Positions 38,170 through 49,525 are shown, counted from the first letter of the stretch. The stretch is DNA of 64,000 nt from Nissolia schottii (GCA_003254905.1 QANU01047209.1:444695-508694); one strand, 5' to 3'. A program made the numbers and translations. The notes: generated by a model not told the origin, from the sequence alone.

Positions 38170-38520
38170 CCTGCGTTGGTAGCCTCCTCATCGAGCTCAC
38201 CCGAGGGGGATGCCAGCCACGGTTGTGCTCTCACCGAAAAAAGGGCTTGAAGATGTTCACCTGGAATGAAACTTCAGTGAGGAAAGAGAGATGAGCAGAG
38301 AATACAATTTAATAGAGAGGAGAAGATTATACTTACACTACTCATATCCTTTCCTAGCTGGTAATCATCCCTTTTAGTATTAGGCCTCCTTGCTCTCCCA
38401 CTCTTTCTCAATCTTGGCCAGCTGTCCACGTGCTCATGAGTGGTACAAGCTTCCTCCACTAGTTTGTTATTCAGTGCACGTTCTGTTTCTCTTTCTTTCT
38501 GTTTCCACAATTTCCCCATT
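38170..38520 (-). pseudogene. Unrecognised two-exon fragment, copy B
   Basis: Counterpart of the 31280-31695 fragment in the same orientation, 6.9 kb away. It includes the reading RARRPNTKRDDYQLGKDMSSV followed by a GTAAGTA donor near 38337, then an acceptor (TTCCAG/GTGAACATC) near 38262 and SPSGELDEEATNAG. The two copies bracket the Gypsy remnant and phospholipase gene 1. Product unknown. Confidence 0.4.
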
Positions 38521-38949
38521 CTGTTATCCCTTTCTCTTTGTTTCCCCTTTTGCCCTAGTTGTTACAGTGATCCATCAATTCTCGAGTACTATACTTGGCT
38601 AGGCGCAGACAAGTCATGTGCAATTGTACTTGCTACTCCAATAATGTGCACAAAATTAAATAGCACACTGCAAGCTCAAAGACCGGATTTGAGGTAACAT
38701 ATGGTGACTATAATTAATGAACCTATGTAGCACATTAGTTAATAGCACACATTGTTGGGTTATTTTAATTACCTTTTTTTTTTTCCTCCTTCTTCTTTTT
38801 CATAGTTAAAAAAGGGGTAAAAAGAAATGGCAAAAAAGGTTGTAATTACTGGTGCTTTTGGAAGAGCATCTGCATACAGCTTTTTTCAGGTTTGAATCCC
38901 TCCATCATCAAATTATAATCCTTAAACTTGTATGTGCTACTAAAACAAA

Positions 38950-39300
38950 CTATGGCACCTGCATTTTGTTTTTGGTCAAAAATTGTGGAATCAATACGAA
39001 ACTCAAATTACTAGAATTTGTTGACAATTGGGCCAAAGGAGTGAGAAGAAGAAGCATTAGAGACCCGCCAACGCCGGATTCCAATGGCGGGTTCATAGGA
39101 TCGATGCTGCGTTTTTCCAATGTGATTTCGTCCAAGCAAAGAAGAGGAACCCCATTCAAACAAGAACTACCATCAACCTTGTGGATTGATACGATTTTGG
39201 CCAAGAAACGTGCGAAGAGCAACCTGCGATTTGCTCTTTGGGTTTTCATTGATTTTTCACTCAAATAATACGGTTTGTGACTGTTTAGATTCGCAATCAA
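38950..39300. repeat. Unrecognised repeat-like block
   Basis: Both strands stay open for over 100 codons here (a 138-codon plus frame and a 116-codon minus frame), with higher GC than its surroundings. Neither reading shows a domain I know. The position among other repeats suggests a transposon internal region, but that is a guess. Confidence 0.25.
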
Positions 39301-40009
39301 AAGATATCAACAAAAGCTCTTAAGTAAGTGAACAAAACTCAACCAAAATTTGCTTTTAGGTTTTGAATGAGAAGATGTTAAAATTCAAAAGAGTAGATCA
39401 TTTTAAGTGAGTTTGTTGCTGTATGAAGTTAACTGTGATCTCTAGCTATTAATTTTTTAGTTGCTTATGTCATGTATGACTTCATTCTCTTCAATTAATG
39501 ATCAAATATCACACTTAACTTCACATAACAATAAATTCACTTGAGAAGATTCATTTTCTAGGATTCATCTATTTTTCCCCGCTCTCCTCTAAACCAAACC
39601 ATTTTGTTTGATGTTAGCTTTCCATTTAACTTCTCCTTTTAAGCTCTATTTTCTTTTTTGGCAAATTACTTGGTGCTCTAGGAACATCATGCCTCTTACC
39701 CTAAAAAAAATATAATTTAATATTGGTTAAATTAAAATTTGAGTAAATACTACTAATTATTTTTTTTTCATTACTTTTTTCTCTCTCAAAAGCGATAAAT
39801 GATATTTACTCAATGTAGAGCATAATTCTTTTTCTTTCATGGAGAATAAAAGAATTTTTTATAAAAAAAATGAGATAAACCATATAGAAAGAAGATGTAA
39901 AGATGATGAGTCTTTAAACTTTTACGAAAGCGAGTTAAGGTATCTGTATAAATGAATTGTGCAATTTATCTAACAGTTTTATCGTTTAATATGCACAGGC
40001 TGTCATACA

Positions 40010-40285
40010 ATATGATTACGACTGTAAGTCCGTTTTCTCGGTTAAATGGACGAACTTACATGCAAAAAAATAGGTCTGCGAAAATTTGAAAAAAAATTGG
40101 ACCGACCCATTTAAGTCCGGCCTGTGAGCCCGTGGAATTTTTAAAAAAATATTTTTTAAATATTTTTTGAATTTTTTTTAAAAAAATAAACGGGCTAACG
40201 GGCGAGCGACCAACCATAAACGAGTCAGACCCTAAAAATATGCATATTTTTTCCACGGCCCATTTTAACAGCCATAAATATGATG
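40010..40285 (-). repeat. Interspersed repeat, short member
   Basis: On the minus strand this reads GGGTCTGACTCGTTTATGGT..., then CAAATTTTCGCAGACCTATTTTT and CATGTAAGTTCGTCCATTTAACC. The same words in the same order occur on the plus strand at 62311-63030, where the middle is longer. This is a dispersed non-coding family, probably a non-autonomous DNA element. Confidence 0.5.
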
Positions 40286-40743
40286 ATGTTAACATCTTGA
40301 CGGGAAATTTCAGGCCACTAATTAAAATGATGTACGGTCTCCGTTTTCCTGATGAGTTTTTGAATTATTAGCTCTGTTCTTATAAATGTCCATCTTTTTA
40401 TTTTTGTACTTTTATAAATAATTATTTATTTATATTAAATTAGATAATATTAATTATTATTATTATTTTTTTAATATGCATATGTTAAATAAAAGTAGTA
40501 GAGAATAAAAAGGTAGATGAGAGATAATAAATAAAACTAAACACATAAATAGAGATAATTTAATTTATAAATTATTATTAAATTATCTTATTTTTAAACA
40601 AAATTAATTATTTCTTATACCTCTGTATAACTAAACTTTGTCAGTTATTTGAAAATAAAGGTACATAGAACAAAAATACTATGAGTACAATACAAATATA
40701 AAAAGTTAATTCTTTTATGAAAACATAAGTTTTATTATAGGAA

Positions 40744-41266
40744 AAAAAATATGTACATGATAAAACACATACTTTTGTGAAAGATTTAACTCTTATACAC
40801 TTGTATTATACACCTATCATTCATGGTGCATGCAAAACAAATTCAGTGCCGACCAGTTATGGGTGGCTTAACATTTTGTGGCAAATGTGAAAACAATGGA
40901 TAGAAGTCCAATCAGCCAACCATATTTTGATGAAATTCATTTATAACTTTTGGTGGACCGATTAATGAAAACATTAAATGCTTTCACTTGAATTTCATGC
41001 GCGTTATAAATGGTTATAAACAAATACGTTATAAATGGTATAAACAAATTTCAATTTAATTTTTTTTATTTTTTCAAATTTTTAAGTATTCATGTATTTA
41101 TAATATTTAGGTGTAATTTTTTTTTATTCATACTAAGACAGAGCCTCCTTTGCTCTAGAGAGACAACAACCACCCCTAAAATTTTAATTTTTCTTATAAT
41201 AGGATAGATATTTTTTTTATTCAACACCCTGAAAATTTTGTATATATTTTTATCTAATTTTTAACA
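40744..41266 (+). repeat. Host direct repeat, left flank of the pararetrovirus
   Basis: About 523 bp nearly identical to 49001-49525 in the same orientation. By eye I count about ten substitutions plus a 2-bp length change in a T-run, roughly 2% divergence. The sequence is non-coding (contains TTCATGGTGCATGCAAAAC). It ends exactly where pararetroviral sequence begins. Confidence 0.9.
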
Positions 41267-42867
41267 TCTGGAAATTTTGAAGCAAATTCTAAGGATCTTT
41301 GTATGGGAGTTATCGTTCCTTGATAAATCTCAAATCTTAAGAATCTTATCTTAGTTTGGAAGATCTTGATTTTTCTTGCAGAAACGACCAAACCATTGTC
41401 TTTAATGATGTTGATGAATTTTTCTAAATGTTGAATATGTTGATTAATTCCTTTTGAAAATACCAAGACATCATCAAGGTATACAATAGTAAATTCCATA
41501 AAAGGATAGAAAATGTCATTCATTATGTTTTGAAATTTGCTTGGTGCATTTTTCAAACCTTGCGGCATTACATTCCATTCGTAATGGCCAAAAGGTATGA
41601 CGAATGCGGTCTTGTACTTATCCTCCTCCCTAACTGAAATCTGGTAGTAACCGGATTTCATATCAAATTTGGAGAATATGGTAGCATTATGTAGTCTTTT
41701 AATTAGATCACCCTTGTTAGGAAGGGGATATCTAATCCATTTTAAGACTTTATTTAAAGGTTTATAATTAATTACCAGCCTCAGAGCACCTCGCTCCTGT
41801 TCAGAGGCATTCATGACATAGAACCCTGCACAACTCCATGGAGATTTAGAGGGGCCGATTAAACCTTTATCTAAGTATTCTTGAAGTTCCTTGTTGCAAT
41901 ATTGAATATATTCAGCATTCATCTGAATAGGTCTTGCTTTTGTGGGAATATCTTTTTCGTTAAATCCATCTACATATGGCAAAGAGATTTCATATTTTTT
42001 TCTATGCCAAAAAGCAGTAGGATTTAAATCACAGATTTCTTCTTCAATTTTCTTTTGCAAATCATTAACAATTTTAACAATATTTGAAGACTTTAATTGT
42101 TGATCAATTCTTTGATATTGAATTTCTTTATTTAACATATTGATATGGTTTTGTTTTCTTTGAATAAGGTTAATTTGCTTTATTGATAACTCTTGTAAAC
42201 TATTTAACTCTTGTTCCTTTGGAGGCATAAGAAAGTCAAACTTGACTTCTCGTCCTAAAGGAGTAGAGATAATCCCTTTATTAGAGACATAGAAAGGATA
42301 TAGGAGGGTTAGAAAGGGAGTTCCTAATATCATTTCTTGACTTATATTTTTTACCAGAACAAAAGAAGTTGTATAACAGATTTTATCTTTACAAATTTTT
42401 GCTGTTGAGAGTTTATAATTAGTTCTCAATCTTGAACCATTTGTACATGCTAAGTTTTCTGTAGTTTTTTCATAATACTTAGAAGGTATCAAACCTTCTT
42501 GAATACAATTAATATCAACGCTTGAGTCAATTAGAGCAGTGATATTAAACTTTTCGTTTTGAACAAGTAAGGTTATATTGCAGTACCACTTGTGTTGAGT
42601 GATAATGCTAAGCATGTTAATGAATTGATCAGTTTTTTCTGATCCTGAAGATTGGTGATGGGCTAGAATAGCCTTTCCCAAATCTTCATCAGATTTTTGA
42701 GACAGGAGAATCTCTTTTCCTTCAAGCTGTAATACTTTGAAGTTTAGTGATAACACTTCATCTTTTAATTCTTTGATCTCAGCTTTTAAGGTCTTTATTT
42801 CGCCTTGTAAATCTTTTACAGAGATTTGGTCTTTGGGTTTTTTGAATCTGTTGATTACTTCATTCAT
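41267..42867 (-). pseudogene. Pararetrovirus part: coiled coil, protease, reverse transcriptase
   Basis: Parts in order: an N-terminal coiled-coil stretch (LQGEIKTLKAEIKELK), a retropepsin-like aspartic protease region (ALIDSSVDINCI, a D-S-S relative of the D-T/S-G motif), and an RT palm with FVIPFGHYEWNVMPQGLKNAPS and the YLDD catalytic box. It stops at the junction with host repeat DNA. Confidence 0.9.
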
Positions 42868-43489
42868 GTCTATGGGAATGATTTGAATTTGTTGTTACTC
42901 CTGTTTTTTTAATCAGTTCGCCTAGTTGTTGAATGAATTCAGTTTTTAATGGGGATTCGTCCATCTTATCGATTATTGAAATTAATGTTGAAGCTTGCTC
43001 TGCATCTAAGACATTCACTTTCTTAATGCAGTCTGTACAAGTACATAAACCAGGGCCTAAGCATTTTTCATCATCTGAAGATTCTTCAGAAGATGAAGAG
43101 CTTTGTACTAACTGGTGTACCTCGTATTGATCATCTTGATTGCTTGAGTCAGATATCGAACTAGAAGAATCAGAGTTCTCAGGCTCCGAATTAATTAAGA
43201 TGTTGATTAAACTTTTCTTTAATTCTTCATCTATTTTTAATTCATTAAGTTTTTGTTGTGTAGTACATTTATTAGCATAATGACCTGGTTTGCCACACTT
43301 CCAGCAAACATTATCTTTCTTCTTTCCCTTTTGAGTTTTAGGTGACGATCTTTTCTTGTAAGGTTTAGATTGATATGGAGAAGATTGTATCTGGGTATTT
43401 TTATATGATTTTGCTTTATTAAAGGATTTCTTTTTATATGGCTGAATTTTCTTCTGTTTTCTGTTAATGTTAGCACTTGGTGCCTTCAA
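42860..43489 (-). pseudogene. Pararetrovirus part: zinc-knuckle nucleocapsid region
   Basis: A basic Lys-rich N-terminus, then a CCHC knuckle (CWKCGKPGHYANKC), a long acidic Ser/Asp/Glu stretch, and a second Cys cluster (CTCTDC). This organisation is known from the C-terminal coat/nucleocapsid region of caulimovirids. Confidence 0.85.
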
Positions 43490-43524
43490 AGGTTCTATCC
43501 CATACTGATAGAGAAGGTGCCAAG

Positions 43525-44520
43525 TTATTTTTTATTGAATGTTGACTCTTTACGCATTTTATTCTGGAGTTTAAAGTCAGTACAGACCTGTATCCCAGTT
43601 TCAACCACAACTGTATGGATTTCTCCATAGGTTAGTGTATTGTAATTGAGGGTTCTTCCTTGGTGATTTTGAAGGTTAAGCTTTACCTTTTCTGCGAAGA
43701 GTTTTGGAAGTCCAAAGACAAATTTCTCCTTCGAAAATCTCGCCGAGCCATCTTCTCTAAGGGTTACCTTAGAGAAGAAGGTGTCTTTATACCATTGGTA
43801 ATCAGACATTGTAGGAGACATTGTAGGACAGTATAGGTTTGCTAACTGTCCTGCAACTCGTTCTTTAAACAGTGTTGGATCACCAATAAAATTTTTCATT
43901 ATTGAATATATTAAGGTGGCGACGACGTCTTGCCCACCTCCTTCTGTTTTAACAACATTAAAGATTGTTGCTTTATCTTGAGGGGTGAGAAGGTTATCCC
44001 ACCAACCTTTTAGCTGATCAGTAAAGCCTTGGGTTAAGGCCTGAGCAGCGTGTTTATTATCGTTGCCTTTAGTGAGATAAGCATTGGCACACATAGACAT
44101 CTGGCAAGTCAAATCTAAGATTTGCTGTTCTGCCATACCGTCTAGGTTCCATTCTACCAAATCTGTTCCACTATAGGCAGTTTGAATCATTTGGCCACGT
44201 TCCTCAAACTGTATATCTGGATATGTAGGTCGAGGGTAATAGTTTCTTAGTTTTGGGTATTGATACTTCTTTTGAGTTAGTTTATTGATTTCTTGATCTT
44301 CAGTGTTAATCGTATTGATTGATTGGTTAAATTTTAGTTTTTCTAGTGTTTTTCTGATTTCTTCTACCTTCTGATCGGTATCAGAAGACAATTTTATTGA
44401 GTCTAAATCTTTTGAATAATTTCCTATTTTGTAAATAGGGGTCGCTTTTGGTTTTGAACTGCTAGGGGTATCTATGTTGTATTTTATCCTAGTTAGTTGT
44501 TTCGACATCACTCCTAACAT
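43525..44520 (-). pseudogene. Pararetrovirus part: coat-protein core
   Basis: Contains the capsid core recognisable in caulimovirids: a Trp-rich segment (GFTDQLKGWWDNLLT), IMKNFIGDP and YCPTMSDYQWYKD-type text. It lies directly before the zinc knuckle in transcription order, the order expected for coat and nucleocapsid. Confidence 0.8.
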
Positions 44521-44698
44521 AGTGTTAGAGTAATTAAGCTGCTGATGAACCCCTTTAAAATCTGCTTTACTCAGGGGTTGATCTTCCTTAAGTATTGTTT
44601 TTAAGGGTACAGCTTCTACTTCGGTTTTTGAATTTTAATGCCTTCTGCTGGAGGGTATTTAGATTCTACAATAGAATCATTAAATAACTTCCACGCCG

Positions 44699-45990
44699 TT
44701 ACTCGTTTTTTTCTAAAGGGTTTATCTCCTTTAGATAGTGTTGACTAAACCAATGGAAAAAGTAGAGACTGACCTCATGATCTTCCATATACTGGTAGAA
44801 CATGCTTCGGATCTCATCTCTTTCCTCTTTAGCGTAGCTCTGGAAGAACCACTCTACTTTTGACTTATTGTAAGGTGCTGTAAAATCTTGCCTAATCCAT
44901 TCTTTATCAATTTGAAAAGGGGTTTCTTTACTTAAAGTGTTGATCATTTTAGTAGTTGTTGGAGAATATTGAGGAGACTCGGTATTATTATCTTGATACA
45001 CTGGCTGAGTTACTCTAGGTGTAGGGTTTCTTAATCCCGAAATCTCTGAATTATCCACAGAGAATCGAGCAGACTTTATTCTAGAATGAATACTGGGGGT
45101 ACCTATCCTAACGGACGCGGACCTGTTCATCCTTAACCTTACGGTGGAACCTTCTTCTATAATTTCTCGTACCTGAGTATTATAGATTTCTGGTTCTTCA
45201 ATAGCATCTTCAAATACCCATTCCTCAGGCATATGTTGAAGTGCTTCTTGATGCGACAGTCTCTTTGGAGTTTGTATTTTAGATTTTGACAAGTTAGCCT
45301 CGATAATTATGGTTTCATTACGACTAGAAGATCTAAGCGCTCTGTAACCTTAAAAATTATTTGAAATGCTCCCCGATCGGGTTTTACCGCTCCTGGAGGG
45401 GTTTTCACAATTAATTTTAAAGCTGTTGAAGTATACTCGTTATTAAGTTTCATCGAAAAATTAGGATAGCAATTAAAGAAGGTCGGGCCTGCATGGAGGT
45501 TGCTTTCCGCAATTGCTATTAATGAATCTTGAAATTTTACTAGCCTAAAATCCCTTAGCATGGTGACTATGGGTAGGCTTACTCCTATACGGTAATTTGG
45601 CTTTATGGCCACTTGGATTAGCCCTAAGTGTATAAAGTTATAACCTTTCTTTATGTGTTGATCTAGATCCTCTTGGCTAAGAAGATCTATGGTCTAATCT
45701 GCTCCCGTTCCTGGGTAGTTGTTTTCTATCATATGAATTTCTTCGTTAGCTGTATTGAATATTGATCTTGATTTGTAAATTTCTGTAGATTTTACTTTGG
45801 GTATTGACCAGTTATGAAAGGAATTTTCTATTTCCGCTATCTTTAGTTCTTGTTGCCTCACAGATGTTGAACTGGACTCAGTCTAGGTTGAGCTAGAGGC
45901 TTGGTTCGGATCATGAACTATCATTTTATTATTTCTTCCTAAGTTTAGTTCACTCATTGTTCTTAAAATTCTTTTGATTGTTTGAGCCAT
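44699..45990 (-). pseudogene. Pararetrovirus part: movement-protein region and following linker
   Basis: The stretch at about 45307-45612 reads like the 30K-type movement protein of this family (SVALPIV-like VSLPIVTMLRDFRLVKF, TFFNCYPNFSM). The next stretch (44699-45292), with VRLRMNRSASVRIGTP, is the linker found between movement and coat regions in several genera. Assignment of the movement domain is from family resemblance only. Confidence 0.6.
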
Positions 45991-46212
45991 TCTATTGGGT
46001 TAATGCTACGGGACCACCTACCAGGCTGACCAACGGACTTACGCTCTTTTTGCCGGGACCACCTAGTCTCAAGGCTGACCAACGTATGAGTAGCTCTCAC
46101 TACTAAACCCCCCAAAAAGAATGATCAAATAGGCAAAGGATTTTAAGAAGTTTTGAACAACGAAAACTTAAAAATAGTAATAAAATAACAGTATTGAACC
46201 TTACCAGAGCCT

Positions 46213-46228
46213 ACTGGCTTTGATACCA
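46213..46228 (-). promoter_or_regulatory. Pararetrovirus primer-binding site (tRNA-Met)
   Basis: On the minus strand TGGTATCAAAGCCAGT, close to the caulimovirid consensus TGGTATCAGAGC that pairs with the 3' end of initiator tRNA-Met. It lies about 550 nt downstream of the TATA box, a usual leader distance in the family. Confidence 0.8.
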
Positions 46229-46244
46229 GAAAGGGCCTGGATCG

Positions 46245-46640
46245 CTAATCGGTTTCATAACCGTAATCAGAGTCATTAAAAAGGTCATGATCAAAATCAG
46301 AAGCGGAAGGATAATTTGGAAAAGAAGGTGCGGAATGAGTCGTGAAAAATAATGTGGATGAAAAAGGAAGATGGGGTTGATCTGTATTGTAGAAGGCATT
46401 AGGCCAGTAAAATAAGGGATATTGTGCAAAGGGAGATAATCCTAGAAACCAAAAGGCGTTATGCTCTAGATCCAGATCTATTAAAGGCTGGACGATTTCA
46501 AAAACACAATGAGTGTTATCAAAATTTTGAACGATTTGATAATAATAATATAGACGACAAAATATTGTAAGCAGAGAAAGCAACTGTTCTCTATGACGTA
46601 AATATTCTTCAATTAAAATGCTACAGATAATGAAAATCAT
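46245..46640 (-). other. Pararetrovirus leader-region reading frame
   Basis: A 131-codon frame in the leader between promoter and primer site, rich in Tyr, Phe and Leu with an acidic C-terminus (NDSDYGYETD). No family recognised. Some caulimovirid leaders overlap small coding regions, so it may or may not have been coding. Confidence 0.35.
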
Positions 46641-46777
46641 GAAAACTTACAGATATTGAAGGGAGATTTTATTGATTGTGAACTTCCGAAGATACAAACT
46701 TTAGTGATTTCAGAGGATATTCTCAGTGGTAGTTGTTCTGATTTTTCGCTCTGATTTCTAATAGAGAAGAGCTCCCA

Positions 46778-46784
46778 ATTTATA
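46778..46784 (-). promoter_or_regulatory. TATA box of the pararetroviral promoter
   Basis: On the minus strand CTTATAAATT precedes the leader and primer site at the distance expected for the 35S-type promoter of this family. Activity of this fossil copy is unknown. Confidence 0.5.
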
Positions 46785-47094
46785 AGTGATTGGGGCTGAG
46801 TACAAACAAATTTTCAATAGTATTGGCAAACATAATTATTACATCTTTTGAAAAGCAAATAGTAAAAGTACAATTATTGAATAACTTTAACCTTAAAGTC
46901 GCGTCTTGCTTTAAAGATTCCGCGTGCTTGTTGAACAGGAGGTTGTCTTCTTGTCATTTTCTGCCGACACCTGTAATTGGTAGAGAGCAGAATCTAGATT
47001 GTTGAACATTCCTTTAGGGGTCGAATATGCCATAACAGTCATCCTTATTTTCCTGTAGAGAGTTGGATGAGCTGGAAGCAGCATCGTCGCTCCC

Positions 47095-48330
47095 TTAATC
47101 AGATTTTAGTGCGTGGAGCTGAGTTAACTTCTCTTGAAATTCCTCTTCATTCGTAGCGGTTGCGAGAGTCTCGACTATCCTAGCCTTTTCGGTTAGGAAG
47201 GCAGCTTTTTGCTTCTCCTGGTTGTGCTGAACCTGGAGGTCTTGAGCTGTTCCTTGATTACTGGTCTTGATCCATGCCAAATTTTTTTCTTTCTTTACTA
47301 AATCAGTATTGAATTTGGTCCACCATTTTACGCGTATTGATCTAACCAGCATAGGCATGTCTGCTGGCTTAGTGCATTTAGCTGTGCTATAATCCCAAGA
47401 CATTACCCAGGAAATAGCTTGGCTGGCCACAAAAGATATTAAAATATCCATCCACGAAAGTGGTATGGGTCTTGAAAAATTTGTAATTGTCTTGAACTTC
47501 TTGAGGGAAAATTTCTACTGTGGGTCCGAACTCGTAGAACCACTTCATGAACCATCGGGGAAACTTTAAGGGCATTCCCTTACGGAACCAAAAGAACCAA
47601 GAGTGTTGAAAGACTTTATAGTAAAATGTATTGTACCAGGCATCAATGTAATCTTGGTAGGTATAGTGTTGCGGGTTAAATTGTCTGGAAAAAGATTTTT
47701 TATCCCAGAGGTTTTTCCCCCAGTCTTGAATGGATAAGACTTTAAGTATCTTGAATTTAGAATGGATGAATTGTCCCCTGTTGATCCTTTTTATGAGTTA
47801 CATCTATGGAATCTGTGTCAACTAAGATGTATTCGTAAAAAATTCTTGATTTTACTGGGTTTGTTGGATGGTATTGGAAAGGAGACGGGAAGATGATCTG
47901 GGCTATATCCCTCGAATGCTTTTTCTACCAATCCTTTTCAATTATTGAAATGGGAAGAAGGTCTTCTTTTTCTTGGTATAAGGGTTCGATTACAATTGGT
48001 GAAGCTCGGTTCAGGTCTGAAGGTTTTATCAGGAGTTTTGATAGTGTAGTGGTGTAAACCTATTGCTGCTAGAGATTAAAGGGTTTGGATTATTTTGAGG
48101 CATTGTTTTTACAATTGTTGAAAAAGAGGATACGTTAGCCCGCGGCTGCGGTGTTGAACTTGGCCCAATGGGGTTGACGGTAGGTCGTATTGAACTAAGA
48201 CCCGAAGGCCGTATTGAACTTTGTACTATATTTCCGGCAATATTCTTACTGGATGTTGATCCGTTCTGTACACTTGTTGAAGGTGTTGGGGAGCCCAGAG
48301 AGGGCCCATACTAATCTTTAGTCTTTCGAA
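47095..48330 (-). pseudogene. Pararetrovirus part: accessory coding region after the polymerase
   Basis: Located after the polymerase end and before the promoter, where caulimovirids carry an inclusion-body/transactivator or other accessory gene. Visible pieces are aromatic-rich (FPRWFMKWFYEFGPTVEI) and a Lys/Glu/Gln-rich, coiled-coil-like C-terminal stretch. I recall similar aromatic-rich text from plant endogenous pararetroviruses, but its function is not known to me. Confidence 0.5.
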
Positions 48331-48398
48331 CTTCGCTCATTTGAGCCCTGCAAGAACTCTCTAGTGAGAAAGTCTGGTAGAGCATTTGTATCTCCCTT
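48318..48398 (-). pseudogene. Pararetrovirus part: C-terminal end of RNase H/polymerase
   Basis: Reads NALPDFLTREF, the typical last motif after RNase H in caulimovirid polymerases. It adjoins the assembly gap. Confidence 0.75.
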
Positions 48399-48921
48399 NN
48401 NNNNNNNNNNNNNNNNNNNNNNNNNNNNNNNNNNNNNNNNNNNNNNNNNNNNNNNNNNNNNNNNNNNNNNNNNNNNNNNNNNNNNNNNNNNNNNNNNNNN
48501 NNNNNNNNNNNNNNNNNNNNNNNNNNNNNNNNNNNNNNNNNNNNNNNNNNNNNNNNNNNNNNNNNNNNNNNNNNNNNNNNNNNNNNNNNNNNNNNNNNNN
48601 NNNNNNNNNNNNNNNNNNNNNNNNNNNNNNNNNNNNNNNNNNNNNNNNNNNNNNNNNNNNNNNNNNNNNNNNNNNNNNNNNNNNNNNNNNNNNNNNNNNN
48701 NNNNNNNNNNNNNNNNNNNNNNNNNNNNNNNNNNNNNNNNNNNNNNNNNNNNNNNNNNNNNNNNNNNNNNNNNNNNNNNNNNNNNNNNNNNNNNNNNNNN
48801 NNNNNNNNNNNNNNNNNNNNNNNNNNNNNNNNNNNNNNNNNNNNNNNNNNNNNNNNNNNNNNNNNNNNNNNNNNNNNNNNNNNNNNNNNNNNNNNNNNNN
48901 NNNNNNNNNNNNNNNNNNNNN
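48399..48921. other. Assembly gap (523 N)
   Basis: Unsequenced. It lies inside the pararetroviral polymerase, between an RT piece and the RNase H end. Its true length is unknown; a complete RT/RNase H interval in this family would normally be longer than 523 bp. Confidence 0.98.
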
Positions 48922-49000
48922 AGGTATACAATAGTAAATTCCATAAAAGGATAGAAAATGTCATTCATTATGTTTTGAAATTCGTTTGGTGCATTTTTCA
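48922..49000 (-). pseudogene. Pararetrovirus part: RT piece at the right edge
   Basis: A 79-bp second copy of the RT segment at 41478-41556 (FQNIMNDIFYPFMEFTIVY), abutting the right-hand host repeat. It supplies the terminal redundancy of the insert. Confidence 0.9.
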
Positions 49001-49525
49001 AAAAAATATGCACATGATAAAACACATACTTTTGTGAAAGATTTAACTCTTATACACTTGTATTATACACCTATCATTCATGGTGCATGCAAAACAAATT
49101 CAGTGCGGACCAGTTATGGGTGGCTTAACATTTTGTGGCAAATGTGAAAACAATGGATAGAAGTCCAATCAGCCAACCATATTTTGATGAAATTCATTTA
49201 CAACTTTTGGTGGACCGATTAATGAAAACATTAAATGCTTTCACTTGAAATTCAGGCGCGTTATAAATGGTTATAAACAAATACGTTATAAATGGTATAA
49301 ACAAATTTCAATTTAATTTTTTTTTTATTTTTTCAAATTTTTAAGTATTTATGTATTTATAATATTTAGGTGTAATTTTTTTTTATTCATACTAAAACAG
49401 AGCCTCCTTTGCTCTAGAGAGACAACAACCACCCCTAAAATTTTAATTTTTCTTATAGTAGAATAGATATTTTTTTTATTCAACACACTGAAAATTTTGT
49501 ATATATTTTTATCTAATTTTTAACA
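49001..49525 (+). repeat. Host direct repeat, right flank of the pararetrovirus
   Basis: Second copy of 40744-41266. Unique host sequence resumes at about 49526. Both copies are in direct orientation and abut viral sequence on their inner or outer sides respectively. Confidence 0.9.

Larger units (their letters stand above)
41267..49000 (-). mobile_element. Endogenous pararetrovirus, family Caulimoviridae (fossil)
   Basis: A 7.7-kb pararetroviral copy, including 523 N at 48399-48921. In minus-strand order it shows: an RT piece, the gap, the end of the polymerase, an accessory coding region, a promoter and leader with a tRNA-Met primer site, movement-protein region, coat-protein region, zinc knuckle, then protease and RT. 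There is no integrase and there are no LTRs, as expected for this family. It is circularly permuted: both ends fall in RT, and the 79 bases at the right edge repeat 41478-41556 with about two differences. It is broken, with roughly half a dozen or more interruptions plus the gap. Genus is unclear. The ~2% divergence of its host flanks suggests an insertion of order a million years old, if usual plant rates apply. Confidence 0.9.

Noticed and set aside
38827-38892. ATG frame reading MAKKVVITGAFGRAS, like the start of a Rossmann-fold dehydrogenase
   Set aside because: Only about 21 codons, after an A-rich run; no following exon was found, so the resemblance is too short to report as a gene.
48311-49025. 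Open frames running through the N block
   Set aside because: They are artefacts of unknown bases and carry no information beyond the viral pieces at their edges.
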